This document shows positions 32,259-44,460 of a DNA stretch of 64,000 nt, piece after piece; the stretch's first letter is position 1; each line of letters starts with the position of its first letter. The position numbers were made by a program, and so were the translations under genes. The notes under the pieces are model-generated. The model was not told the origin of the DNA. It did not search any database and saw only the letters and a program-made list of their open reading frames with translations. Source of the stretch: Diadophis punctatus similis (lineage: Eukaryota > Chordata > Lepidosauria > Squamata > Dipsadidae); the NCBI GenBank assembly GCA_023053685.1, contig JALIGW010000025.1, forward strand, positions 9,271,453 through 9,335,452, given 5' to 3'.

Positions 32259-32335
32259 TACCATTTACTTATTTATCAAATTTCTATACCACCCATCATA
32301 CTTCCATGGCTCTGGACATGCTGATCGGGAAGGTT
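32259..32335 (-). mobile_element. Retroelement 3'-tail fragment
   Basis: TTACTTATTTATCAAATTTCTATACCACCC resembles the fragment at 30656-30735. Very short. Confidence 0.35.
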
Positions 32336-32415
32336 AAAAAGACCCGACAGGAAGTTTTTTACAAATCATGGTTTTACCCAGAAAAAACCTACAAAGAAGA
32401 AAAATGTAATTAGTA

Positions 32416-32682
32416 CAGGGATGAAATGCTCCCGGTTTGGGCGTGCCTGCCGGTGGTCAGAGAGCCGGTAGCGACGGCAGTGCGAGGCTTCGCCCAGGCA
32501 CCCGGATGCCGCCATTTGGGTTCTTTTACCCTCTGCACATGCGCAAAGCATTCTGTGCATGCGCAGAGGGTAAAAGAACCCAAATGGCGGCGTCCAGGCG
32601 GGTGGGTGAAGCCTCGTGCTGCCCTCGCTACCAGCTCTCCGACCACTGGCAGCACACCAGAACTGGGAGCATTTCACCCCTG
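32416..32682. mobile_element. Palindromic hAT MITE, 267 bp
   Basis: Ends CAGGGATGAAATGCTCCC and GGGAGCATTTCACCCCTG. Flanks AATTAGTA (32408-32415) and AAATAGTA (32683-32690) match at 7 of 8. Nearly complete inverted repeat with the core CTCTGCACATGCGCAAAGC...TGTGCATGCGCAGAGG. Confidence 0.92.
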
Positions 32683-32690
32683 AAATAGTA

Positions 32691-33061
32691 ATAAGGGCTA
32701 TAATGTAAGCTTCATTCAAAATTGACAAAGCATTTAGAAAGTTTCTTGGGAAGAATTCAGAAAAAATGTCTTTGTTTTTCAAATATCATCTTCTGGGCTC
32801 TAATACAGGAAAAACAATGTTAATGTAGGCACAGCTATTTTAATTCTCAGCACCAACTACGACTAAAAATGGAAATTCATCAGTCCCCATTTCTTAATCA
32901 AAGAAACCCACTCTAACGGACAATGCACATTTAGTCTACCCCAGCGTAGGAAACTCACAAAAGAAATATTTTAAAATTATTATGACTTTTATAGTAAAAA
33001 TACAAATGTTTAGAGATTATGGAACTGAAATTCCATAATTTCATAATAAATCCCACACTAA
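32691..33061. other. No recognisable feature
   Basis: AT-rich DNA only. Confidence 0.45.
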
Positions 33062-33345
33062 ATTCCCCAAACCCCCAAAACTTTAACCTTAGACTGTCTA
33101 CAGTCGACCTCTCCCCATTCCTAAGAGGTCTGTAAGGGGCGTGCTTAAGCACACCACTGTGCCTACCGTCCCTGTCCTACTGTCCTATTGTCCTCTATTA
33201 TCGGTACTTTTTACTTATGTTACCTTTATACAAACAACTACTATCCTGTACATGTTTGACAAACAAACAAACAAACAAACAAACAAACAAACAAACAAAT
33301 AAATAAAAATAAAAAAAATAAAAAAATAAAAAAATAAAAAAATAA
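33062..33345 (+). mobile_element. CR1-like 3' UTR with (AAAC)n(AAAT)n tail
   Basis: Starts CCCCCAAAACTTTAACCTTA and matches the end of the element at 4010-4830, then a tail of AAAC and AAAT units (33262-33345). Truncated at the 5' side. Confidence 0.85.
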
Positions 33346-34378
33346 ATTCTCTCCCCACCATCTCCCCAAGACCTGTAAAACTATACAACTGGAAAAGCTT
33401 TCTACACAATGCCTATGCTGAAAACAATAATTCCTTCAAAAGCAAGATATACTTTTGCCTTCAGGGTTATGACTGCTTTCACAAGTCTAGGAAGAAGAAT
33501 TGGATGCCTTCTTTACTGTGGTTTCTTGTTCATTTTTGTAGAGTTTGAAGAGTTTATTCTTTCCCTTCTGCTAGCTAGACTGGGTCACAAAATGTTAAGG
33601 ATTCAGAGGAGCCGTTAATTTATTCCTAAGGAATTAGAAGCAAGGAAGTGCTTCTAAGTGGAAGGACATGGCTTCAGATTATTCCTCCTCTTTCTGCATG
33701 AGACCTGAATTTCTCTAGATTAGTGTATTTTATAACCCATTTAAAGTTTTTAATCCTTACTAATTTATTTTGTAGCAGAGTTATCAACCTAGCCATCTAT
33801 TAAATACACTAAATCAGGCTACGATTCTAAATTTCATATACCAATTACAATGTCAAGAAGAAATGAAATTATACATGGTACGTTGCTAACATAGCAATAA
33901 TATTATGGATTTCTGAAGGTGATGAAGTTCAAAGCTTGGGGGTTGCTACAGAGAGGGACAGGTGTCACATCCGTGTCCCCCTTATTTCAGGGGCAGGCCT
34001 TCCCAAGCTGTCCTCACTGGAAGAGTAGATTTTTTTCTGGTAAGGTTGGCAGTCCCATATTATTGTTCCAAGTTCCTTCAAATGCATTATATCAGCAGCA
34101 TAGAGAAGGTAAGAACCAATCTTTAAAAACAATATTCAAACTTAAAAAGCTTGTTTCATGTTACTTAAGGCTTTTTCCAATATGCTCAATGCTTCCACAA
34201 TATCAGTGACCACAATATTGGGACCAAAAAAATATGTAGCAACATTTTGCAACTCAACCTATTGGGGTACATTATTGGGGTACAAATATTTCTTTTGTAA
34301 GATCTTTTGTAAGAGTTTTAAAGGTATCATTACTTAATAGGTGTTTAAGGATAATGATCCCATTGTAAGCCCGGTCTT
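33346..34378. other. No recognisable gene or repeat
   Basis: Mixed AT-rich DNA. Small frames at 33409 and 33919 show no domain. Confidence 0.45.
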
Positions 34379-34412
34379 ACAAACAAACAAACAAACAAAC
34401 AAACAAACAAAC
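34379..34412. repeat. (AAAC)n microsatellite
   Basis: Eight AAAC units; may be an orphaned retroelement tail. Confidence 0.93.
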
Positions 34413-34979
34413 CCACACCACATAATTAGCTCGTTTAAAATAAGAATTACTCCCAACAAACAATTCCTCATGAGAGGATAAATCAGATTTACCTTTCTGT
34501 ACAATAAGGCCCAATTATGTTTGATTGCCTTCAATGCTGGAAAAATAATCTAATTCCTGCTATAGTATCAAGAGCCTGCCAAGACACTAAATAGGTCTCC
34601 AATTTGAGGCCATAACAGCATGTAGTCCACTGCCATTCCAAAACATAATTGAAATTAACAAAAGAGCCAATGAAATTATTTAAAATCAGGAAAATTAAAA
34701 CCATTATAATCATAAGAGAAACACAATCTTAAGAGAGAGCTCACAAGAGACATATCAATCTTGTTGCAAAATTCATTTTGATGACATTCATTGCTTCCCA
34801 CACATGTAGGATTATTTTCATCTGTCTCTTAATATCGTCTTTCAACTGGGTAACACATTTTGAAATATTCACTAAACTGGGGGTACTCGTGTTCCCTCAT
34901 TCCCCAGGGCAATATACAAAAGCTATTTTTTTTTCCTGACAGTGCTTGGAAATGTCTTGCCAACTGGCATAATGACTGA
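34413..34979. other. No recognisable feature
   Basis: AT-rich; may belong to the old L1 that is recognisable from 34980 onward. Confidence 0.35.
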
Positions 34980-36040
34980 TGTATTGCAATTAATGGTATA
35001 GCCACAATATTTTCCCTACATTGTACTTCTGCTACAAATGTAAGAAAAAGTTTATTGATTGTGAAAATTCAAAGCATATCTGCATATAATATCATCCTCT
35101 ATTCATATATAGCTAAACTAATTCCTTTAATTTCACACCTTTGTTTTATTAGGGTACATGAAGGATTTCAATAGCAAACTAAAAATGAGAAGAGATAGAA
35201 GGTATCTTGGTGATTCCCTTGTTGCATTTTAATTACTGGTGAAATAATCTCCTTACTAATTATATAAAGGATTAAGATAATATATTATAATGCAAGAATC
35301 AATTCTGTAAGAAATATCAACTTCTGTAATACTTGAACCAGATATGTAATTTGACCTACCGGTATATCAAAAGCTTTTTTTACATCCAACAAACTACTAC
35401 TACCGATTTGTATTTATCAGTGTACAAAGTTATTATCTCAACCAAAATCTTACATAATCTGAAGCTTGACACCTTTCAGACTGAGTAATATGAATTAATG
35501 CAGGCAATGCCTTCTGTAATCTTACCAATGTAGCTGTTAAAATCTTAGCATCAATATTAAACAAGAAACATTGGATGATAACTTGTACACTTAGCAGAAT
35601 TCTTAACAGCCTCCAAAATCAGTGTTATAAGCTTTGTTTTCATAATGCATTTAAAGTAGCAAAAACTGGAGTTGTTTTCTGCTTCAAAATTTATATCATT
35701 CCATAATTATTCAATCTGGTAAGGATTTCATCATGTCAGTGGTACATAGATTTTCTGTAACATTAGAGATGTAGTCAAATTCCCTGACTACACATTTGAA
35801 ATTTATTAAAGAATTATTACATTTTAAAAAGCATCTACATGCTCATGCTATCCACGCATATAGAATATTATTTTTATAAAACTGAAAACCTGAAAGTTAA
35901 CTTTATTGAAATTGGTGTAATTTGTTCCCAGAACACATCTTATCAAAAGTATTATTTTGCTTTCTTATCAATGTTTCAAAAGAAAAGCCAATAGTTTCCC
36001 AATTTTTTTTCTTTCAAGATTTCAACCAATATATTTATTT
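34980..36040 (-). pseudogene. L1 ORF2 reverse transcriptase relic
   Basis: Read on the minus strand with frameshifts, it keeps L1 RT landmarks in order: a LILMLRF/NIDAKILTA segment, ALPALIHITQSE, QASDYVRF, TLYTDKYKSVVVV, DVKKAF, ISPVIKMQQG, and RMILYADM in place of the ADD box. Stops and frameshifts are numerous, so it is an old dead copy. Confidence 0.65.
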
Positions 36041-36132
36041 CATTTTTAAAAAAATATTTTGGGTTTAAACCCTGTTATTGGGCCAACTGCAGCTTAGCAT
36101 GATATGCTTCCTGGATTTTTTTCATGCAATGT

Positions 36133-36379
36133 TGTCTCTGGATAATGGTATGTCTGGGAATGGTATGTCTTGGGAGACAGGATAAAGAGATGTTATGTAG
36201 GGAAATGTGAAATAAGAGGCTTGTACAGGACTCCCATGCCAAAGTTATTGGGTTGTAAAAGTGACTGTGGGAGATTTGTACTTTCAGACTTACAACATTC
36301 TGTTAATGTAGATTTACAATAAAGTAGAATTAGCTTATTTGGCTGTGTTTCCTGTGTGATCTACCTGCTAAGGCTGACA
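36133..36379 (+). mobile_element. Probable solo LTR, 247 bp
   Basis: The element starts TGTCTCTGGA and ends GGCTGACA (TGTC...GACA). A four-base duplication ATGT flanks it (36129-36132, 36380-36383). A polyadenylation-type AATAAAG lies at about 36319, followed by a G/T-rich segment, as in an R-U5 region. No internal viral coding sequence is near, so it would be a solo LTR. The short duplication keeps confidence modest. Confidence 0.45.
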
Positions 36380-36383
36380 ATGT

Positions 36384-37641
36384 GCTGCTTTACTTCTAGT
36401 TCAAGTTTTCAATGTTGTGATTCATGCACTGTTTTCTGCCAGGAAGCATATCGTATTAGCCAACTATGAATAAATGCTTTAAATGCTGAACTATCTCCAA
36501 CTCTATTTATTTGAAAATACAGGTTTATATTTTAATTTTGTTATTTCATAATCTGTAATCATTTAGCAAGATAATACCTTCCACTAATTGGAGACTTTTT
36601 ATTTGTGTCCCAACTCAATGAGTTTAGTACACATACACAATCAGAAATTAAAATTGAACTAATGTTGCATTTTTCACCTAATTTAATCATTCAGTATAAT
36701 ATGAGAGGCAGTTTGATGTACTAGTTAAGGAGCTGGCATAGAAAGTGGAGGATGGTGAAGATTAATAATTTTGTAAAATAAAAGATTTATATTTCAACCA
36801 TTAAAGTCAATCCACACTATTACACGATCTACATGTTTAATGACTAAATTTATATAGTGGCTTTCAGAGTGTAAAATCAACTATAAATCAGATGTTTTCA
36901 TTAAAATGCTCTGCTGGCACATTCTGAAGTTCTATTCATATAAACCTGCTCATTTTCCTTTGTAAAGGTTCAGAAGAATATATTTATATTCCCATTCAGA
37001 AGAATATATTATGTATATATATTTTGAAAGACCAATTTTTCAGCACTCCTGAACTAGCTGGTTTTCCTGTATAATTAAAATTCCATTTTACTATCAAATA
37101 GAAATACCTAAAACAACATGGTACTAGGTCTCATAGACTCAATATATGCATTCAATACAATAAGGCTCTTATTTTGTCTTCATATGGTTATGTTTCATTC
37201 CGAGTGGGAAATTCAAGCATTCAATGTGTACATTGACTTTTATTTATGCTATCACACAATTATTTGTGTTGGTAAAATCCAGCTCAAAAATGTTTTTTTT
37301 TTAATGTGACCTGTAACCTGATAGCTTTTAGCTATAACCTGAGTTATAACTAAAATGACTTTGGGAAAGTCAGAGCTTTGATCCATCATGCTGCCAGAGA
37401 CTTTTGAAATCAAGGACAACCTTCTTTCTTTTGTTAGATCAAGGACTACAATTGGGCTCTTTCCATGCAAACCATGGTCTGTACTGCTGGGCCTCAGCTG
37501 TTGCAGTTTTCATGTGGAGAAAAGAGATTTATGATAATTTAACAAACATATTGCATTTATAACCTGTTACCTCAGATAGAGTTATGGTCTGCTTCCCCTT
37601 TGCCCTGTGCATCATTACTTACTGAATTCTGGTATGAGGTA
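36384..37641. other. No recognisable gene or repeat
   Basis: AT-rich, no coherent frame or known repeat. Confidence 0.45.
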
Positions 37642-37643
37642 TA

Positions 37644-38288
37644 CCGTATTTTTCGCATTATAAGACACACCAGACCATAAGACGCACATTAGCTTTAGAG
37701 GAAGAAAACAAGAAAAAGAAATCTGCCTCTGCCTCCCAGCATCCATCTGGTATTCAGGCTAGCATCCTTGTAGCAAACAGCAAACAGCCTGGTCAGCTTC
37801 AGCACGCTATCGCAGCCCCAGCACGTAGCTCGTCAGGGCTCCACTCCGTTGCGCCCACCACTGGTCAACTGAGCTGAACTGCTGCTGCCGGGGAACGCTG
37901 CAGCCTTCACTGCCGAGCAGCTGATTGGCTGTTGGATTGGCCTCTCAGAATACGGCCGATGAGCTGTTCTAGATGGCGGGGATTGCTGCCACCAATTGCC
38001 ATCGACGTTGTTTGCTGCCACCACCATTCACTGCCAATTGCCGCCAATGCCTAGAACAGCTGATCAGTGGTATTCTGGGAGGCTGATCCAATTGGTGGTA
38101 TTCTGGGAAGCCGATCCAGCTGCTCTGCAGCGAAGCCTCCAGGGTTCCCCGGTGGTGGCGAATGACGGCGGCGGCAGGAGGCCGCCGCACCAACCCTCCC
38201 CACTCAATATTCGCTCTATAAGATGCACAGACATTTCCACCAACTCTTTTGGCAGAAAAAAGTGCATCTTATAGTGTGAAAAATATGG
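37644..38288. mobile_element. Mariner-type element with GC-rich cargo, 645 bp
   Basis: Termini CCGTATTTTTCGCATTATAA and, reversed, CCATATTTTTCACACTATAA lie between TA dinucleotides (37642-37643, 38289-38290). Subterminal GACGCAC and GTGCATCTTATA match the family of 29335. The middle (about 37800-38200) is GC-rich and contains repeats of GGTATTCTGGGA; it resembles cargo, not transposase. Confidence 0.72.
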
Positions 38289-38487
38289 TAATTCAATGGA
38301 GTTGTAGGAGGATGAATAATGCTATCATTTCAATTGTGACAACATATGCCATTTGCAACCAATGTAATCAGTGTGCTTGATTACATGCAATTTCAGGACC
38401 CTAACATACATTTTAAAAAGCCTTGATCAGGAGTTGGCAACATACTGCTCTACATACAGCAGTGGGCCTCCAGACATGTGTCTTGGG

Positions 38488-38786
38488 CAGGGGTGAAATG
38501 GTCCCGGTTCGGGCAGGCCAGTCGGTTGTCGCAGAGCCGACAGAGCCGGTGGCGGTGGCAGCATGGGGCTTACCCCGCCCGCCTGTACGCCGCCATTTAC
38601 CTTCTTTAGCCCTCTGCGCATGCGCAAAGCATTCTGCACATGCACAGAGGGCAAAAGAACTCAAATAGTGGCATCCAGGTGGGTGGGGGAAGCAGGCGGG
38701 GGAAGCCCCGCACCGCCACTGCCACCCGCTCCATCGGCTCTGCGACGACCGACTGGCCTGCCCAAACCAGGAGCATTTCACCCATG
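38488..38786. mobile_element. Palindromic hAT MITE, 299 bp
   Basis: Perfect 8-bp duplication GTCTTGGG (38480-38487, 38787-38794). Ends CAGGGGTGAAATGGTCCC and GGAGCATTTCACCCATG. The arms are complementary through GGCGGTGGCAGC... to the core, which holds a perfect TGCGCATGCGCA at 38615-38626. Confidence 0.95.
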
Positions 38787-38794
38787 GTCTTGGG

Positions 38795-41348
38795 ATACAT
38801 TAGATTGTCTGCCCAACTGGATCTTCATAATGTTTAGATTCATTAAAGGTAATCTTAAAATGGCAGGCTGCTATGCTGCAAAACAAAATGTCAGCCTGTA
38901 GCCTACCTTTTATTTTAACAGAATGCATCTGTTCCTTATATTGTTAAAAATGAAAATGCCCAGTGCTTTGTCTGAAAGTGTGGGCATTAGCTCAAACCCC
39001 CCCCCCCAAAGAAATGATTTGTGGTCAAATGAATTCCACAAGAAATTGGGGCAGCCGATTGGGGAATAGGCTACCATGTAGGCTGTCAAAATCTGGGCCA
39101 CCATTAGATGGCAACACAGAATATTTTCTATATCTTCCATTATGTATCTCATGTATGTGGAAGACGTGGAATTTCTATTCTGGCATCCAGAAGCCCCACC
39201 CAGCTTATAACTGGAAACGGAGCTTATCAGCTGACACTGAAAAGCCCATTCTCCAAAATACAAAACGATGTTATAGATTGCATTTTAGTAGGTGAATTTA
39301 TCTGTTTTCTGTGGTTTTCTGCTATTTCAAGAAACAAATTGCTATTTTGATTTACAGTAATTGAATCTAACTGCTTAATCAGTAATCTAGGTTACTCAAA
39401 AATTCAAGATATGTCACATATATAATTATTCTTGGAGTAGGCACCCTTGATCTCTCCTATGCCATTTGTTGTCTAAGTTTTTGCCTGTTGTAAGGCGAAA
39501 CTGAAATCAGGTCAGCCATAGAAGAGCTGTAGTAGAGCAAAAAACCTAACATGTCCCGAAATCACCTGCGGGAATTTTTTTAGAAAACTATGGTTATGTT
39601 TTGTAGACGAATTAAAGATGAATGGGCCAAGGGTCTAACTTCTCAAAAATCATGAGACTGTTGAACCAACAAAGGAAGCAGTAAAAGCATCCTCTTTAAT
39701 ATCCAAGTACATTTAACAATGTGGGCTCCTGGCAGTTTGAACCTCAACATACAAGCTCTTGCAAATGGGTACCAACTTTGCTTATGTAGCCTTAGCATGT
39801 CTTCAGGGAGCAGCTGGATCTCTTTAGCTTTAAGACAGCAGCAGCAACAACAACAACAAACCTCACAAGCCATTTTGGAGCTAGAGGCCAACATAATTTA
39901 TTGTTTGATGGACATAGGTCTTCACTAGTTGCTTAATAAAACATTTTGTTCGCTCCAATGGTGCACAGTTATTGTAAATACCTAGACAGAATAGAGAAAG
40001 TGGCATTATGTTTCACTGGTTTGTGAAGCACAGATGAATGCGCTGGGTAAATTAACGAGCATTTATCTAAAAATGGGCCTTTTGTAGAGGTTCTACAAAT
40101 GAATATAATAAAATAAAAACAAAGCGTTATGATGAGAGAACTGCAACTTGTAAGTTTCCTTCCGTTTCTTCTACATCTGCATGTAAACTCATTAAGAATT
40201 TCAAGATGCTGTTTCAGATCCTGGAATCCAATTAAGAATGCCAGCAGCACGCAGTATTATAGAATTGGAGAGCCTCTTCATAATAAGAGAATGCAGCAGA
40301 GTAAATAATGAAGGAAAGATCATTTAGAAAGTGTGCATAGTGAGAGCAGAGGGGGGGGGAGGAGTGCTTTCTCCTGAGGCCCTCCATATGTTGTGGGACT
40401 TTACATTCTGTCAGACTGCATAACCCACAGCCACAGTGATAGAAAAGTCCAGCCACATCCGGAAGGTCACAGTACTCCATTCCCTTCATATTCATTTTCA
40501 TGTACAATGTGCAAGGTGGGTTCTGAAGGTATTGTCTCTTTCTGGGTCCTAAAACCAGAGCATTTTATTTTGCAAAACTTTATTTTGCCAAACTTCACCT
40601 CCGCTACTTTATTTGGATGGAGCCTCAACGACATCTGAAAATTACAACAAAATCAAGTGATCAAGCCCGAAAAACAGTCAACCTAGTAGGAAAAAAATAG
40701 CAAAAAGCTTAAACATCAAGTAAGGGAATCCAATGTCACATTTCTCCAATCAAAATATAAATCCAAAAAGAACTACACAGAATAACACATCCTATTTTAA
40801 CCAAGATCAAAAACAGTCAATTTTATCTTCCCTTTTTTAAAAAAAATCAGATTAGTCGGTGATCCATTCCACAAGTATTGATCTGGGTTACGATTTTCTC
40901 CCATACTTTAAACAGTCTTTTTTGTAAATCCTCTCAAAATAGAATTATTCCCATTATTCTCTGGAGTTATTTTTTCATTGCTGTTCTGAATTTTTAAGAA
41001 TTAAAGTTCTGAATTTTTAAGAATTTGTATTTTTTCTCTTTGCATCTAATGGCAAGTTCTTGTCTAAGGCTTCATTCATATCATTTTCAAGGGGAATTTG
41101 TTGTGTATTTTGTTCTATGAGAGACATGATTTGTATTTCAAATAACTTGGCTACTAAGATTTCTTAAGTAGAGCTAATACCAAACACTTTTTTGGAACAT
41201 TAGACTGTGAGTTTTGGTTTAGAGAAAGAAAATCTGATGCCTTTAGATGGAGACTAAATGAAAATATTGCTACAGAAAGAAACAATAGAGGACAATTGTA
41301 AACAGAAATGAAAGGAACTTTTTAGAAATGATTTAGTACTAATTTAAA
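38795..41348. other. No recognisable gene or repeat; short CAG/CAA run
   Basis: Mostly unassigned. A CAGCAGCAACAACAACAAC run is at about 39838-39860. A 20-base unit GTTCTGAATTTTTAAGAATT is repeated at 40983-41002 and 41006-41025. 40640-41160 may be an old minus-strand L1 ORF1 (weak MSLIEQNTQQIP-like coiled-coil sequence). Confidence 0.4.
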
Positions 41349-41660
41349 AGGGGCAGTGCAGTAGCTCAGTGGTTAAAACACTGGGCTGTTGGCTGGAAAG
41401 CCAGCAGCCCAGGTTCCAGACCCGTGCACCATGCAACGAGGTGAGCTCCCATCCTCTCCCCAACTTCTGCCAACCTACCGGTAGCAGTCCAAAAGCATGC
41501 AAATGCAAGTAGATAAATAGGTACCACTTTGGTGGGAAGTAAATGTCATGCTGGCCACATGACCACAGAAATATCTTCAGACAGGAATGCCTCAATGGCC
41601 TTGAAGTGGAGATATAGTCGGCAACGACTAGCAGAGTAAAATCCACAGAGAATCCTTTAC
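41349..41660 (+). mobile_element. tRNA-derived SINE, non-Sauria type
   Basis: The A-box region TAGCTCAGTGGTTAAAACAC and B-box GGTTCCAGACC (about 41412) are spaced as in a tRNA. The body has CCACATGACCACAGAAATAT and GGCAACGACTAGCAGAGTAA. The tail differs from the Sauria and CORE-type SINEs, so this is a third tRNA-derived family in the window. Confidence 0.65.
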
Positions 41661-42437
41661 TTTTTACTGATTTAAAAATGATTTGAGATGTAAATTGGGC
41701 CTTTATTAAAGTTTGTTTTATATAACCTAGTCGTGAACATAAAAAGAATAGTCAAGAGAAACACCAGCAATTGTGGATGAGATGAGAATTAAAAGAGATT
41801 TCTCAATAAATTAATCTTTTTAAAACAACAACGTTAAATATGTTAACAATGTTAAATTCTATGTTAATAAGAAATGAAAACAAAAATGTATTATGTAAAG
41901 CAAAAAAAATTAACTTTGCAAATAAATCAAGGAGGTGGCTATCATAAATTACAAAAAGAAATAGAAGAGAAAACGATATAGAAATTATAAGAGGGAGATA
42001 TAGTATTAATGGACAATGCAGTCATACAAAAAGCATTTCATCAATATTATTCAATTTCTAACAGTTATGAAAAAGCCACGGAGATTATTTCAATATATGA
42101 TCATGTCAGCAAGATTACTGTATGCATAAAGATGAAAAGATTCAATACCACTCCATACCACTATGGAGGAATGGTAGGTGAAATTGAAAGGTTTTGCTGA
42201 AATGTATAAATTAACTTCTTTGATTACAGAATAGACATTATCTACATTTATTGCTGATTGGAAGCCTTTTATGGACTTTTTGTGTAAAAATGGAAATGAA
42301 CTTGTGATTTACGGGTTTGATAATGAGATAGAATAGATTATAGAAATAAGATAATAAAATGTAACTTTAGAGAAAGATATTAAACTATATTCGTATTTGT
42401 AACTGCTGTGAAGAATATTGGAAGCCACTTGTTAATA

Positions 42438-42929
42438 CAGTGATCCCTCGCTATATCGCGGTTCACCTTTCACGGTCTCGCTGCTTCACGGATTTGCATC
42501 GTGCATTGTGTTCTGCATTCTGATTGGCTAAACAGTCTCTCCTGGATGTCGGCATCTGCGTTCTTTTGCCCTCTGCGCATGCGCAAAGCGTTCTGCTTGC
42601 GCAGAGGGCAAAAGAATGCAGATGCCGGCGTACAGGCGGGCGGGGGAAGCGGGCGGGGGAAGCCCCACGCCGCGAACGCCACCAGGTTGTTGGGCTGTGC
42701 GGCGATCAACAGGTAAGAGCGGGAGGATTTCATCCCTGGACTCACGTGTATTTATTTGTTAAACAAATGCTTGGGCCTGTAAAAAGGTTTTGTTCTTTGG
42801 TTTCAATGTATTATGGAGTATTTCATTGTATAATAATTGTAAAAAAAAATAAAGGTTACTACTTCACGGATTTCGCCTATCACGGGTTCTTTTTGGAACG
42901 TAACCCCTGCAAAAAATGAGGGTTCGCTG
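42438..42929. mobile_element. Tigger-like element (CAGTGATCCCTCGCTATATC), 492 bp
   Basis: Left CAGTGATCCCTCGCTATATC and reversed right CAGCGAACCCTCATTTTTTG are flanked by TA (42436-42437, 42930-42931). Internal subterminal repeats CTTCACGGATTT occur at about 42484 and 42862. A palindromic hAT-derived module occupies the middle (42548-42738). Confidence 0.78.
42548..42738. mobile_element. Palindromic hAT MITE, one terminus missing
   Basis: The right terminus (reversed CAGGGATGAAATCCTCCC) and the central inverted repeat are present, with TGCGCATGCGCA at 42574-42585. The left arm ends abruptly at about 42548, so the outer left half has been lost. Confidence 0.8.
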
Positions 42930-43074
42930 TATTTTCTTTCTTTTCGATTTTTCTTTTAACATTTTTTCCTTCCCCCCCACCTTTTCCTTTGTTTTCTTTC
43001 TTTCCCCCTTAATTTCTACTAGTTTCTGTTAGCTTTTATCTTCCTGTTTGAAGTTTTCATAAAAATTATATGTA

Positions 43075-43472
43075 CAGGTAGTTCTTGACTTAAAACCACA
43101 ATTGAGTCCAAAATTTATGTTGCTGAGCAAGAAAGTTGCTAAGTGAGTTGTGTTCTATTTTATGATATTTTTTGCCACAATTATTAAGCAAATCAATGGT
43201 TATTAATTGAATCAGGCAATTGTTAAAAGAATCTGGCTCCCCCCATTGACTTCGCTTGTTGGAAGCTGAGTGGGAAGGTTACAAATGGTGATCGCATGAC
43301 TCCAGGATGCTGCAACCATCATAAATACATGGCAAGTCCCTGAATTTTGATTACGTGACCATGGGGATACTGCAACAGTCGTCAGTGGTGAAAAACAGCC
43401 ACAAGTTACTTCGTTGCCGTTGTAATTTTGAATGGCAATTAAATGAATGGTTGTAAGTCAAGGACTACCCAT
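43075..43472. mobile_element. Tigger-like MITE (CAGGTAGTTCTTGACTT)
   Basis: Preceded by TA. Left CAGGTAGTTCTTGACTTAAA; right AAGTCAAGGACTACCC. The internal GACCATGGGGATACTGCAAC segment recurs in the copies at 51216, 56376 and 59271. Confidence 0.8.
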
Positions 43473-43865
43473 ATACTAAAATATTATTCCAATTTGTATC
43501 AAGAAAGTGACATCTCTGTTGAGAAAATAGATGAATATCTAAATAAACAAATCCCTTTACTGAGGATTACAGAAGAACAGGGACAGATTATGAATGCATC
43601 TGTAACAATGAGGGTATAGTATGTGAAACTATAGAAAAATTAAACTAGAAAAGGTACCTGGACCAGATGGATTATCATGTTTTTATTATAAATGTTTTGA
43701 GCATGAACTTTTACAACCTTTACAAAACAGGATGAACTCTATCCCACTGGGAAGAAAGATGCTAGAGAGTTGGAAAGCAGCCAATATAGCATTAATATAG
43801 AAAAAGGTTCAAGGTTTTTTATCAAGAAACTAACTATACATGAATACTGATCACACAAAGTATTA

Positions 43866-44460
43866 ATACCACTGTATAATGCCTTGGTAAGCACTTGGAA
43901 TACTGCATCCAGTTTTGGTTGTCACGATGTAAAAAAGATGTTGAGATTCTAGAAAGAGTGCAAAGAAGAGCAACAAAGATTATTAGGGGACATGAGGCTA
44001 AAACATATGAATAATGGTTGCAGGAACTGGGTATGTCTAGTTTAATGAAAAGGATGAGGGGTGGCATGTTAGCAGTGTTCCAATATCTAAGGGATTGCCA
44101 TAAAGAAGAAGGAGTCAAGCTATTCTTCAAAGCACCTGAATGCAAGACAAGAAGCATTGGATGGAAACTAATCAAGGAGAGAAGCAATTTAGAACTAAGG
44201 AGAAATTTCCTGCCAGTTAGAACAATTAATCAGTGGAACGACTTGCCTCCAGAAGTTGTGAATGCTCCAACACTGGAAGTTTTTAAGAACAATTGGACAA
44301 CCATTTGTCTGAAATGGTGTAGGGTTTCCTACACCTTCCAACTCTGTTTGTTCTCTTCTCTTCTCTTCTCTTCTCTTCTCTTCTCTTCTCTTCTCTTCTC
44401 TTCTCTTCTCTTCTCTTCTCTTCTCCTCTCCTCTCCCCTTCTCTTCCCCTCCCCTCCATT
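43866..44460 (+). mobile_element. CR1 3' end with (TTCTC)n tail
   Basis: Encodes the CR1 C-terminus with frameshifts: [24 protein letters not shown], and an open frame at 44018-44310 ending SNLELRRNFLPVRTINQWND and VNAPTLEVFK. It ends in CCAACTCTG and then about 20 TTCTC units (44352-44450). It is inserted into the old L1 ORF2. Confidence 0.9.

Larger units (their letters stand above)
41990..43072 (+). mobile_element. L1 3' end (ORF2 C-terminus and 3' UTR), interrupted
   Basis: Frames around 42190-42350 read AEMYKLTSLIT, FIADWKPFMDFL and IYGFDNE, typical of the L1 ORF2 C-terminus. The mariner-type element 42438-42929 then splits it. The pyrimidine-rich 3' UTR follows at 42930-43072, ending in CATAAAAATTATA. 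The 41661-41989 sequence could belong to the same copy. Confidence 0.5.
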
